Below, piece after piece: positions 26,372 through 35,110 of a DNA stretch of 64,000 nucleotides. The DNA lies in NCBI GenBank assembly GCA_023715865.1, contig JAMBOW010000001.1, positions 1,860,001 to 1,924,000 of the forward strand, written 5' to 3'. Both the position numbers and the translations under genes were made by a program. Each line of letters opens with the position of its first letter. Position 1 is the stretch's first letter. The stretch comes from Neobacillus mesonae (GTDB taxonomy: Bacteria > Bacillota > Bacilli > Paenibacillales > Paenibacillaceae). The notes under the pieces are model-generated. The model had not been told where the DNA came from, made no database searches, and saw only the letters and a list, made by a program, of their open reading frames with translations.

Positions 26372-27379
26372 TCAAATTTCAAGTTCACCTATATTAAAAT
26401 GCTGTCCGAGTCTCATCAACATTTGCTTTGTCGTCCGTATTCCAGCAGCTTCATAGGCCATCAACACTGCACCAATGTCGCTGGGAAGCAATTGCTCTAC
26501 GTATGAAAAAGAGAGTGTATTTGTACGCTGCTGGTTTTGACATCCCAATTGTGAAAACGCTGCCTCCTTCATATACGGTGAAGTGATGCAGCTGCCGCTG
26601 AAGGATACGGAAATTTCAGAGGATTGAAATGACGCTGCGATGAGCCGAATGCCGACAGCTACTTGTCTTGCAGCTTCATTACATACTCTTTGTGCCAAGG
26701 GAATTCCCAAGCCGGCTGCTTCAGTAATCAGTGACGCCATATCCCCAAGCATGCGATTCTGTCCTCGCTTATCCAGTCCATATCCCTTGAGGGCACATTC
26801 AGCCAACGCATTTACGGAAGTACAGCCAACATGTTCGAGAACCTGCTGTACGAGGGGGAGATCACTATCATCGTAATATCTTGCAATGATCGCATAAACG
26901 GTTTCATACGATAAAAATCTGGCTGCCACATGTGCATAGTGATTAAAATTATCGTTGCGAACCATTTTGCCTTCTTCATTGATACCAAATATAAGCGAGC
27001 CGGTCCCACCGATAGCCACAATACCTGGACGCCCTAAAAAAATGGAGCGATGTGCAGCAAGCGTATCATTGACGACCTGTAGATTTGATGAAGTCCCCAG
27101 TTCAAGTAGGACATCCTTTGCCCACTCTTCATCTCCAGGCTTGTCTATCCCTGCCAGTGCTGCAGTAACGGAGACAACGTTCTGGGTCTCTCTCCCGGTT
27201 GCTTCCAAAACCTCTATAATTCCGGATTTAAGATGAGCTTCTGCATCTATATTATGATATCGATTGGTGCCTCCCTGGCGCACCTGTGAAAGTATGTTTC
27301 CATTCAAATCAGCAGCAGTGACTCTTGTAAAACTTCCCCCTCCATCAATCCCGATCACGATGTCAGATGTTTCAATCAT
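26372..27379 (-). CDS. BadF/BadG-type ATPase, probable N-acetylglucosamine kinase
   Basis: The 335-residue protein has the ASKHA phosphate loop IGIDGGGSFTRV, the catalytic-side VNDTLAAHRSI, and adenosine-binding AIGGTGSLIFG. It matches the BadF/BadG/BcrA/BcrD group that in Bacillota mostly phosphorylates N-acetylglucosamine or related amino sugars, probably from cell-wall recycling. ATG at 27379 overlaps the end of the upstream phospholipase-like gene by eight bases, indicating coupling. The substrate is inferred from family only. Confidence 0.85.
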   Translation of the reverse strand: MIETSDIVIGIDGGGSFTRVTAADLNGNILSQVRQGGTNRYHNIDAEAHLKSGIIEVLEATGRETQNVVSVTAALAGIDKPGDEEWAKDVLLELGTSSNLQVVNDTLAAHRSIFLGRPGIVAIGGTGSLIFGINEEGKMVRNDNFNHYAHVAARFLSYETVYAIIARYYDDSDLPLVQQVLEHVGCTSVNALAECALKGYGLDKRGQNRMLGDMASLITEAAGLGIPLAQRVCNEAARQVAVGIRLIAASFQSSEISVSFSGSCITSPYMKEAAFSQLGCQNQQRTNTLSFSYVEQLLPSDIGAVLMAYEAAGIRTTKQMLMRLGQHFNIGELEI

Positions 27380-28070
27380 GATAGACCTCCTCCTGAAAAC
27401 CGGGATGAAACATCTCACTTCGAGCCTGCCAGGACGGAAGCAGCCAGCTGAGCTCATCAGCCGTATCCCTAATAAACTGTTCTATTCGCTCTATGTCCAT
27501 AAACCGAAGAGCGCGGGGTTTAATAGGCTCCTCCAGCTTCCTTAAAATTTCAAACCTATAATCATCCACTTCATCCATTGTAACGAGAGCACCCATAGGG
27601 AGTGCCGGCGCAGCCTCCAAAGCTTCAAGTAAATCCTTGGTTTCCGGATGCATGTCCATAAGTATGTATTCCAGCTGCAGTACATCACGCTGATAAAGCC
27701 TCTGAAACGATCTCATTTGGCTGTACCAACGATATATAATTATACGCTGGACGTAATTTTCAATTCCTTTATACACTGTTTCTGCCCAACGAACATCAAC
27801 ATATAAATGAGCGGCATAGCCTAGCAAAAATTCGCTGTATGACTCTCCAAGATTTCGGTCCGTATGAGCTGTATGAAACAGCTGAATGTCCTTCACACGA
27901 GGCAGTACACCATCTGCGGGACATAGATGACTTGCCCATTTCATCTGTTCATTCGCATCGTGCCGTACACGAAAAGCGTTGGGTGCGATGCTGCCAAGTA
28001 CAAAAGACGGCGATGGCCGTCCTTGCTTTACCAGATGGGCAATTGTTAGATGAACCATTGGCCAAGGCAT
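27372..28070 (-). CDS. Zinc-dependent phospholipase C-like protein
   Basis: A 232-residue protein with the pattern of the zinc-dependent phospholipase C fold: PMVHLTIAHLV at the start, GSIAPNAF, FHTAHTD and LGYAAHLYVD, which offer the His and Asp metal ligands. It has no signal peptide, so it is probably cytoplasmic and may not be a phospholipase. The start has GGGGATT upstream. It overlaps the sugar kinase gene by eight bases. Confidence 0.8.
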   Translation of the reverse strand: MPWPMVHLTIAHLVKQGRPSPSFVLGSIAPNAFRVRHDANEQMKWASHLCPADGVLPRVKDIQLFHTAHTDRNLGESYSEFLLGYAAHLYVDVRWAETVYKGIENYVQRIIIYRWYSQMRSFQRLYQRDVLQLEYILMDMHPETKDLLEALEAAPALPMGALVTMDEVDDYRFEILRKLEEPIKPRALRFMDIERIEQFIRDTADELSWLLPSWQARSEMFHPGFQEEVYHD

Positions 28071-28185
28071 TTTTAATCCCCACTTTTCCCCTTTTTAATT
28101 GTTGCTTCTCTCTTTTGTCTTTCCTATGTGGGTAAACTTCTTATTTCTCTATCTTAGTTAAAACGATGCTGCTACTGACTGAAGG

Positions 28186-28731
28186 CTAATTGTGCAATAT
28201 GAGCAAAGGCCAGTGATCCAGCCATTCCTTTTCAAAGACACGCTGCTTAAAAAACGCAGAATTACGGAAATATGGGCTTTTTCTTACGTTCATTTCAAAC
28301 AGATCTGCCAGCCCGAAAGAACTAATAATCTCCATTTCGTCCTGATCATTCAGCCTGATACCGACTGCCGTTGCCGTCTCCGGCCAATATTTCATCGCAT
28401 CTTCTACAGACTGATAAGGAGGTGACTGATTATATTCATGCATTCTGGCTTGATTTTTGACCTGCCAATTTCTCCTGATCTGCCCTGATTTGAGACGGTC
28501 CTCATACTGCTTGTCTATCCATTCCTCTGTTTCTGCAGGATTAAAATAAATAACATCAATATCATGAAGCGGGGTCAACTCCTTGTATTCGTGCAGCACG
28601 TCCCATACACGATTACGAATGTAGCCGGCTGCAATACAGCCCTCGGGAAGTCCTAATTCCCGAACACGCTTTAGATCGTCCATGACCTGAACATCATTCA
28701 TGATATGATAAAGCTGCTCCTCATAACTCAA
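28186..28731 (-). CDS. Nucleotidyltransferase-like protein (NTP_transf_6/DUF925 type)
   Basis: The 181-residue protein has EGCIAAGYIRNRVWD and LHDIDVIYF, the core motif of a small nucleotidyltransferase-like family, in which DIDV supplies the metal-binding acids. The biological role of this family is not known. The start TTG at 28731 has GGAGG ten bases upstream. It is probably a single-gene unit. Confidence 0.8.
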   Translation of the reverse strand: MSYEEQLYHIMNDVQVMDDLKRVRELGLPEGCIAAGYIRNRVWDVLHEYKELTPLHDIDVIYFNPAETEEWIDKQYEDRLKSGQIRRNWQVKNQARMHEYNQSPPYQSVEDAMKYWPETATAVGIRLNDQDEMEIISSFGLADLFEMNVRKSPYFRNSAFFKQRVFEKEWLDHWPLLILHN

Positions 28732-28835
28732 TTCATATCGGCCTCCTTGTTTATAAATTATAGTTCATATCTTCATAGGCATTCAATGAATAGTTTGTAC
28801 TTTTTTGACAAATGAGGAATCACGTATCACGGAAA

Positions 28836-28863
28836 AGAGCAGCAGATAAAAATCTGCTGCTCT
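28836..28863 (-). terminator. Terminator after methyltransferase gene
   Basis: A perfect 12-pair stem, AGAGCAGCAGAT with ATCTGCTGCTCT and an AAAA loop, is followed by TTTTCC on the minus strand. It abuts the stop codon at 28864. Confidence 0.88.
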
Positions 28864-29580
28864 CTAAGTCATTCTTTTTCTTGCTGCAAACCGGATCAGC
28901 TGACAACGAAATTCTGTAGGCTCATCGTATTTTTGCTCAGGGATGGTCTGGGTAACCCGCTCAGAGAACAAAATATCCCACTCCTTGTATTGGTCTGACA
29001 GCAATTGTTCTGCATCCAGGGTAGGCAGATTGAGCTCAATCATAGGTTCTCTTGGCATTGAATCGCGAATTGTTACTTCTTCTACATTCGTGCTCATTGT
29101 AATGAGATTGATTCCTCCGAGCTTTGTACCATTCTTCATTCTGTTAAGCACCCGATAAAGAGCCTCTATAGAAGACACGTGTTCAAGACAGGAGCAAGCG
29201 GCAATATAATCATAGCCGTTCTCTATTATTTCGTAATGCTCAATATCCGCTTGCTCTGCTGAAATCATATGCTCTACTTCATACTTTTTGGCATGCTCTA
29301 GCAGGCTTTGAACTGCTTCCTCCAGCAAATCAACTGCTACAATCTCACTTTTGGTCCCCTTAAGCTTATCCGCCATGGCAATCGTATTTCTTCCGGCGCC
29401 GGCACCCAGATCAAGAATAGACAGATCCGATTCTATACTCATCAGGCGGTCTAAAGAATCCATTACGATCGGCATTGGACCTGCCATCCATGTTCCTTCT
29501 TCATATAAATCATGTTCCTGATAGAATTGTTTATGATAGTTTTCTTCCATTTTACGAGCTTCTTTAAATTGGTTATTCAT
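28864..29580 (-). CDS. Class I SAM-dependent methyltransferase
   Basis: The 238-residue protein has motif I ILDLGAGAGRNTIAMA, motif II VAVDLLEEAV and a later ACSCLEHVSS block, typical of class I methyltransferases. The substrate is unknown. I chose ATG at 29580, which has GGAGGTG about nine bases upstream; ATG at 29637 gives an extra stretch without a ribosome site. It lies 88 bases after a zinc-ribbon membrane protein gene, so co-transcription with the upstream genes is possible. Confidence 0.87.
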   Translation of the reverse strand: MNNQFKEARKMEENYHKQFYQEHDLYEEGTWMAGPMPIVMDSLDRLMSIESDLSILDLGAGAGRNTIAMADKLKGTKSEIVAVDLLEEAVQSLLEHAKKYEVEHMISAEQADIEHYEIIENGYDYIAACSCLEHVSSIEALYRVLNRMKNGTKLGGINLITMSTNVEEVTIRDSMPREPMIELNLPTLDAEQLLSDQYKEWDILFSERVTQTIPEQKYDEPTEFRCQLIRFAARKRMT

Positions 29581-29668
29581 CAATGCAGCACCTCCGCTAT
29601 GGTTAGATATCATGGTTGCTATGTATCCATTAACCATTTCGGAAGCTTTTGCTTCATCCTGTTAGGGA

Positions 29669-29992
29669 CTACATTCTTATTATGAGAACACCATATATAA
29701 CCGTCATAATCAGCCCGCCAGTCACCATTAATTTACCAACATCTCTTCGATACCCATCGTCATGAAACAGCATAAGTGTGCCTGTCAAAGCCGCAATGGG
29801 AGGTAATAATATCGTAAGTAGAATAAGTAGAATGGCAGAGTAACCGTCCAAATAAAATAGATCCTCCCCTGGCAAATCATTTACGTTGAGTGTCTTGCTC
29901 TTCTTAACAGCAAGCTCCCCGCAATTTTTGCATTTGAACACATTATTCTCCAGCCGTTCACCACATTGGGCACACTGACGCCTCTGATCCAT
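29669..29992 (-). CDS. Zinc-ribbon membrane protein, function unknown
   Basis: A 107-residue protein with an N-terminal zinc ribbon (CAQCGERL then CKNCGEL) and two hydrophobic segments (about residues 52-75 and 88-106). The ribosome site is AAAGGAG. It starts 18 bases after the stop of the upstream hydrolase gene, so they share a transcript. The function is unknown. Confidence 0.78.
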   Translation of the reverse strand: MDQRRQCAQCGERLENNVFKCKNCGELAVKKSKTLNVNDLPGEDLFYLDGYSAILLILLTILLPPIAALTGTLMLFHDDGYRRDVGKLMVTGGLIMTVIYGVLIIRM

Positions 29993-30010
29993 TATAACGA
30001 ACTCCTTTCT

Positions 30011-30958
30011 TTAGCTGACCTTCTGATTCTGTTCCAAATAATTTCCCAAAAATTCCTGCACAGCAAGCTTATATCCATCTGGATCAACAATAAACGCAGT
30101 CCCGTGAGCTGCATTGGGAACAGTGAATAAATATTTGTCTCCCCCGCTTTGCTCATGTAATTCGTAAACCATCGATGTTGGAACAAATTTATCCTCTTCT
30201 CCATGAATGTATAGAATCGGCAGCTGAGTTCTCTTGACTTGCTCTAGTGCGGATGCTTCTTTAAAGGAGTAACCGGATTTTAGCTTTGTGTACAGGCTCG
30301 TAAGCGGGATGAATGGAAAGGCTGGGAGCTTAAACATCTGCTTTAACTGATAGGTTAATTCAGCCTGCACTGACGTGTATCCGCAATCTGCAATAATTGC
30401 TTTCACTTGCGTAGGAAGCTTCTCTCCGCTTGCCATTAGAACCGTTGCAGCTCCCATAGAAATACCATGCAGTATCACTTCACAGTCTAGGCCTTTGCGC
30501 ATAATGACTACCTGCATCCAGTCTATGTAGTCTAAACGGTCATGCCATCCAAAGCTAATATAATTTCCTTCGCTTGCTCCATGACCACGGTCATCCGGCA
30601 TCAGAACGTTAAATCCGAGCTCTTCCACGTAGAATTTGGCAAATGCAGACATATCGTAACCGCGTCCCGTATAGCCATGCGCCAGAATCACTGTTTGATT
30701 CGTTTTTGATTCTGCTTCAATCCATGTTGCTTTCAGTTTCAAACCATCAAAAGAAGTAATCTCGAGCTCCTCCGGTTTTTTCGATCGAATCCAAGCATAG
30801 TCAGGACCTGACGATACTGCCTGATCACCGGCTGCCTGCTCTGCATTTTCCATTAAAAATGCTTTAGGAGCACGTTTGACGGCCATTTTATAAAAATGAG
30901 ATACAGCTGTTACTACAATGGCGATGAGCACCAATAGAACAATAATAATCCACCACAT
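30011..30958 (-). CDS. Membrane-anchored alpha/beta hydrolase
   Basis: The 315-residue protein begins with a transmembrane segment (residues 2-22). The hydrolase part has ILAHGYTGRG (oxyanion), MPDDRGHGASEG, nucleophile elbow LHGISMGAA, Asp in HGEEDKFVP and His in NAAHGTAF. It is similar to the YqkD-type Bacillus hydrolases of unknown substrate. The start has GAAGGAGAG. It leads a small operon with the zinc-ribbon protein. Confidence 0.87.
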   Translation of the reverse strand: MWWIIIVLLVLIAIVVTAVSHFYKMAVKRAPKAFLMENAEQAAGDQAVSSGPDYAWIRSKKPEELEITSFDGLKLKATWIEAESKTNQTVILAHGYTGRGYDMSAFAKFYVEELGFNVLMPDDRGHGASEGNYISFGWHDRLDYIDWMQVVIMRKGLDCEVILHGISMGAATVLMASGEKLPTQVKAIIADCGYTSVQAELTYQLKQMFKLPAFPFIPLTSLYTKLKSGYSFKEASALEQVKRTQLPILYIHGEEDKFVPTSMVYELHEQSGGDKYLFTVPNAAHGTAFIVDPDGYKLAVQEFLGNYLEQNQKVS

Positions 30959-31088
30959 TCAAGCTCTCTCCTTCATCCAACCAAGTCTTTCGTTCTTTAT
31001 CTAACGAACTTTATTCTCACATTACTACTCTGTAACTAATACCCATTTTACACAAAGTAAGCTTCAATCACGAATAAACTTAAGAAGC

Positions 31089-31124
31089 AAAAAACCAGGC
31101 AGCCTCTGTGAGCTTCCTGGTTTT
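31089..31124 (-). terminator. Terminator after hybrid histidine kinase gene
   Basis: AAAACCAGG (31091-31099) pairs with CCTGGTTTT (31116-31124), with further pairing inside, and a T-run on the minus strand. Confidence 0.75.
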
Positions 31125-31171
31125 ACCTCTAACAAATTCGTAAATTTAGCCAAATAGATTATATATGCGGC

Positions 31172-32884
31172 TCATAGATAGTTCTCCATTGCTGCACATG
31201 CTTCCAAATAAGCAGGCTCCAATGATTCCAGCAAGCAATCAACACGGCCCATTTGACCCGATTTCGCAGCTTCCTCAATGGATGCAAACAAAGTAGACAA
31301 ATAATGAATGCCCAGACTTAAGCTGCTGGATTTTAAATCGTGTGCTGTTTCAATGACCTCGTTATACTCCCTATCTATTACAAATTGTATCAGTCGTTTG
31401 ATTTTATCAGGGGTGTCATTTCGGTACATTTCAAGCAGCGTGGCCAGTAGCTCACTGTCTTCATCATCTCCAAGATTCAACAGCCCTGCCAATGTCTCTT
31501 TATCTAAGATTTGTACGTTCCTTCCGGATATCCACCGATAAATAATTTCCTGCAATGCATCAAGAGAAGTCGGCTTTGCAAGATAGTCATCCATTCCTGC
31601 TTCAATGCACTTATCCCGCTCGCCCGGAAATACATTACCAGTAAGAGCAATGATCGGAATGCGCTCCTTCATCTCATCAAGTTCGATCTGCCGTATTTTT
31701 TTCGTTGCTTCAATTCCGTTCAGCTTCGGCATCAAGTTATCCATCAAAATGAGGGAATACGGTTTGCTTAAATAAGCGGATACGGCTTCCTCCCCATCTT
31801 CAACAGTTTCTACATTCGTGATTCCCAATTTCTTAAGCTGAACCAGCACCACTTTACGATTGATGCCATTATCTTCCGCAAGAAGTACAGGGTGTTCTAA
31901 CAAAGGATCTTTCGCTTCAATTCTTGCATCGTGATTTGTTTGACTAAAGTCTGCAGAGCTATCAGTCTCTGCTTGCTTCTGTCCTATTGGTAAAACGAGT
32001 TCAAGCCAAAATGTAGATCCTGATCCTTGTTCACTAATGACCCCTATATCTCCACCCATCAGCTCAATAAACGACTTGCAAATGGATAGTCCAAGGCCTG
32101 TTCCGCCATGTTCGTATTTTTGCCCTTCCCTTGTCTGGGAATAGGGCTTAAACAGCTTCACCTGTTCCTCATGTGGTATGCCTACACCGCTGTCTGTCAC
32201 TTCAATCCGCAGCTTTTGCTCTGTCTCCGTCTGATACAACAGCTTTACGCCAATTTGTATTAGACCGTCATCGGTAAACTTGTTTGCGTTGCCTGCGAGA
32301 TTGGTGAGCACCTGAGTCATTCGCGCCGAATCACCGATATGAACATCAGAAAGAGCATGGTCGATTTCTGTCTCTATCCGATTACCTTTGCTTGAAACTT
32401 TCTGGGACAATAGAAGAGTTACATGTTTAATAATTGCTCTTAGATCCAGAGGAGAAGAGCTAAGCTTCATCTCGCCAGCCTCCAGCTTGGACAAATCAAG
32501 CAAATCATTAATAAGATGGAGTAAAATATGAGAAGATTCCTGAATAACGGACACGGACTGTTTCTGCTCTTCCGTTAATGTGGATAAGGAGAGTACTTCT
32601 GCCATGCCCAAAATTCCGTTTAATGGGGTTCTAAATTCATGACTTAAGAGCGCAAGAAATTCCGTCTTCGCTTCATTTGCAAGCACTGCATTTTCTCTTG
32701 CCTCTCTAAGCTGCATATTATTCTTCGACAGCTCGCGCTGCAGTGTAACGAGTTCATTGTTCATGTTCGTAAATTCTTGCAGCAACAACCTTTCCTGATC
32801 CTTGCTGCGGATAATTTCTTTATTTAAATCCTCAATGATATCACGAAGCCTACCTAATTCAATCCCATCAAATGATGGATTCAT
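31172..32884 (-). CDS. Hybrid histidine kinase with receiver and Hpt domains, no own sensor
   Basis: The 570-residue protein starts with a coiled coil (about 10-70), then HisKA with His82 in SHEFRTPLNG, HATPase with Asn and GTGLGLSIC boxes (about 190-300), a receiver with Asp382 in LILMDNLMP and Lys in LAKPTS, and a C-terminal Hpt with His515 in TAHDLKSSS. It has neither membrane segments nor PAS, GAF or other sensory domain. It therefore probably takes its input from the cobalamin-binding protein encoded 46 bases upstream. A final response regulator is not beside it. The start has GAAGGAGGGG. Confidence 0.93.
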   Translation of the reverse strand: MNPSFDGIELGRLRDIIEDLNKEIIRSKDQERLLLQEFTNMNNELVTLQRELSKNNMQLREARENAVLANEAKTEFLALLSHEFRTPLNGILGMAEVLSLSTLTEEQKQSVSVIQESSHILLHLINDLLDLSKLEAGEMKLSSSPLDLRAIIKHVTLLLSQKVSSKGNRIETEIDHALSDVHIGDSARMTQVLTNLAGNANKFTDDGLIQIGVKLLYQTETEQKLRIEVTDSGVGIPHEEQVKLFKPYSQTREGQKYEHGGTGLGLSICKSFIELMGGDIGVISEQGSGSTFWLELVLPIGQKQAETDSSADFSQTNHDARIEAKDPLLEHPVLLAEDNGINRKVVLVQLKKLGITNVETVEDGEEAVSAYLSKPYSLILMDNLMPKLNGIEATKKIRQIELDEMKERIPIIALTGNVFPGERDKCIEAGMDDYLAKPTSLDALQEIIYRWISGRNVQILDKETLAGLLNLGDDEDSELLATLLEMYRNDTPDKIKRLIQFVIDREYNEVIETAHDLKSSSLSLGIHYLSTLFASIEEAAKSGQMGRVDCLLESLEPAYLEACAAMENYL

Positions 32885-32930
32885 TATACCCCTCCTTCAT
32901 CCGTACCTATTGACACGAAGGGTTCATATT

Positions 32931-33992
32931 TTATTGGGCAGATACAAGCTTGTTCGCCAGGGTAATGGCTCCATTCGCATCTTCTGCAAATCCGTCTGCT
33001 CCTACTGCCATCCACAATTCAGGATCCGTGTTAAATGGCATACCTCCGACTAATATTTTTATATGGGCGGTCGCGGAATTTGCTCGAACATAAGCAATCA
33101 GTTCTTTGACCAGATGAACATGATATGTCATCGTTGCAGATAAGGCCAATAGATCAGCTTTATACTTTACTAGTGAATCCACGAGACTTCGATCAGGCAC
33201 ATTTGCCCCTAGATAGTAGGTATCCCAACCCTCCATCTCAAATTGATCTGTAAGCATCCGCAATCCGATTTCATGCTGTTCATTCCCGACACAAGCGGAA
33301 ACGATACGGTGTCCTCTTGCAGGCTTGATCAGCCAATAAGAATAGAGTCTAGATATATTGGCTTGTGTTGCCGCCGTACAGAAATGTTCCTGAGCCACCG
33401 TAATTTCACCTCTCTGCCACAAGCGTCCAATTTCATGCTGGGTAAGCTCAAAAATATACGTGTAAATATCTTTGATCGGAGTATTATCTGCAGCCAAGCT
33501 TTCAATTATGGCAGATGCAGCCTTTCGATTGCCGGAAAGCAGCTCGTCAAGATATAACTTTGCCTCAGCGTAGTGTGGAAGTTCCTCTCTAATAAATGAT
33601 GGGGATGGCTTCTCTGCCTCGATCTCGAGAATCCCCATTTCCAAATAGTCTAAAATAAGCTCTTTATCCGTATATTCAAAATGGCGTTCTATCATTTCTT
33701 TAATTAACAACAAATTAATACGTATATCCTCATCTGTAACCCGATAACCCTTAAGCAGAGTCTTGAGCCATGACACATAGCTAGTAAACAGAATCGGACT
33801 CTTCATCATAACGCTCTCAGCTAAAAAGTTCAGGCTGTATAACGAATCCTGCTTGGTTCGAATTCGTCCGGAATCTCCAAACTTCTGTTCTAGATCAGGC
33901 TGGAGCTTATATTGTCGATGCGTTATTTGCTCAGCCAGCATATCAGCATCTCTTAAAAGCGCTACACCAGCTGCATAATGAATTGAATTCAT
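32931..33992 (-). CDS. Cobalamin-binding protein with CarH-type photosensor signature
   Basis: The 353-residue protein has a helical N-terminal domain (about 1-140) with no DNA-binding motif, a four-helix cobalamin cap (about 141-220), and a Rossmann-like B12-binding domain (about 228-350) with the ligand His240 in NEQHEIGLRM and LGANVPD. The cap has Trp192, nine residues, then Glu202-His203. This W-x9-EH pattern marks the adenosylcobalamin light sensor CarH. Methyltransferase or mutase genes are absent. I infer a B12-based sensor acting on the adjacent kinase. Confidence 0.88.
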   Translation of the reverse strand: MNSIHYAAGVALLRDADMLAEQITHRQYKLQPDLEQKFGDSGRIRTKQDSLYSLNFLAESVMMKSPILFTSYVSWLKTLLKGYRVTDEDIRINLLLIKEMIERHFEYTDKELILDYLEMGILEIEAEKPSPSFIREELPHYAEAKLYLDELLSGNRKAASAIIESLAADNTPIKDIYTYIFELTQHEIGRLWQRGEITVAQEHFCTAATQANISRLYSYWLIKPARGHRIVSACVGNEQHEIGLRMLTDQFEMEGWDTYYLGANVPDRSLVDSLVKYKADLLALSATMTYHVHLVKELIAYVRANSATAHIKILVGGMPFNTDPELWMAVGADGFAEDANGAITLANKLVSAQ

Positions 33993-34050
33993 AAATAATG
34001 CAGCTCCTTCCTTGCCTTAAAAAAGCTTCTTAAACAACGATTTGCAGCTT

Positions 34051-34356
34051 CTAATCTGCCCTTAATGTGAATCTCTTTACCGTAGGGGTTATATTAGCCA
34101 GCTCCTGATCCGGGTATTTTCGCTCCAGCTCATGAATGCGCTTAAAATCAGAGCTCGTTACCCAGCGAATATAATCCTCTTTGGCTTCCCAGGTCATATG
34201 AACCGTAAGTTCACCCGGTCTTGCTTCATTTTGCAGCAGCTGAAAAGACAAAAATCCAGGGGACTTGTCAACAGTACGGCTTCTGTTCAGATAGAGCCCA
34301 ATCACCTCTTCGGCTTTATCTACAGGAACCTCGACAATAGATTGAACAACATACAA
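34051..34356 (-). CDS. ABM/HmoA-like monooxygenase (possible heme-degrading)
   Basis: A 101-residue ferredoxin-like-fold protein of the antibiotic biosynthesis monooxygenase family. It resembles HmoA/IsdG in the HMTWEAKEDYIRWVTSSDF segment and the downstream His in KRIHELE, residues that hold heme in those enzymes. Heme breakdown is possible but unproven. TTG at 34356 has AGGAGTG eight bases upstream. It lies 58 bases before the cobalamin protein on the same strand and seems to start that operon. Confidence 0.75.
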   Translation of the reverse strand: MYVVQSIVEVPVDKAEEVIGLYLNRSRTVDKSPGFLSFQLLQNEARPGELTVHMTWEAKEDYIRWVTSSDFKRIHELERKYPDQELANITPTVKRFTLRAD

Positions 34357-34451
34357 ATGAATGCACTCCTCTTATTCCAATCAGAATTCATGCATCTATG
34401 AATATTACGATTGTCCCATAAGATTATTAGACATGCAAGTCAGACATATAC

Positions 34452-34485
34452 AAAAAAAGGATTGACCCTATTCATAGGGCCAACC
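34452..34485 (-). terminator. Terminator after marR
   Basis: GGTTGGCCCTA pairs with TAGGGTCAATCC around a TGAA loop on the minus strand, followed by seven T. It separates marR from the ABM-cobalamin-kinase operon. Confidence 0.85.
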
Positions 34486-34488
34486 CTG

Positions 34489-34959
34489 CTAACTGCTCTG
34501 ATTGATCTCGGACAATCTACCGCTTGCCGATAAACCGAGCTTTTTAAGTAAGCGAATCGCTTCTCTTTTTTCGTCGTCCGAAAGACCTTGCTCTGCTTTG
34601 ATAATCACTTCATGATGCTGCGGAAAAATTTGTTCAAAGAACTCGGTTCCTTGCTCTGTCAGCTCCGCATATATGACTCTTCGATCCTCCAGCGAGGCTC
34701 TGCGTGTAAGGAGTTTCTTGTTCTGAAGCTTGTCCACTACATAAGTAATATTGCCGCTGGACATCAGTACTTTTTCACCGATCTTCTGAAGGGGCTGCGG
34801 GCCTTTATGATACAGCAAATCCAGAACGCCAAATTCCGTCGTGTTCAAGCCATGGCTTTGAATATCACGGTTTGACCTTGCAGTGACGGAATTATAAGCT
34901 CTGGCAAGCACCACAAACAGCTGAAGCGATAAATCTTTATCATCGCGTATATTAGACAT
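34489..34959 (-). CDS. MarR-family transcriptional regulator
   Basis: The 156-residue protein has a winged helix: FGVLDLLYHKGPQPLQKIGEK, MSSGNITYVVDKLQNKKLL (recognition helix) and SLEDRRVIYAELT (wing with the family DRR). ATG at 34959 has GGAGGCAAG eight bases upstream; an earlier ATG at 34992 lacks support. A terminator follows directly, so it does not share a transcript with the gene downstream. Its targets and ligand are unknown. Confidence 0.9.
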   Translation of the reverse strand: MSNIRDDKDLSLQLFVVLARAYNSVTARSNRDIQSHGLNTTEFGVLDLLYHKGPQPLQKIGEKVLMSSGNITYVVDKLQNKKLLTRRASLEDRRVIYAELTEQGTEFFEQIFPQHHEVIIKAEQGLSDDEKREAIRLLKKLGLSASGRLSEINQSS

Positions 34960-35110
34960 AACCTTGCCTCCAATAACCATAATCCACATCAAGTGTGATG
35001 AACTCCATAACTTATACTATGAAGTTATCACCCCCTATTCGTGGATTACCTATCCTCTCTTAAAATGCTTTGAGGTCAAACTTTAAGATCGTAACCCCAG
35101 TGAATGCTTC

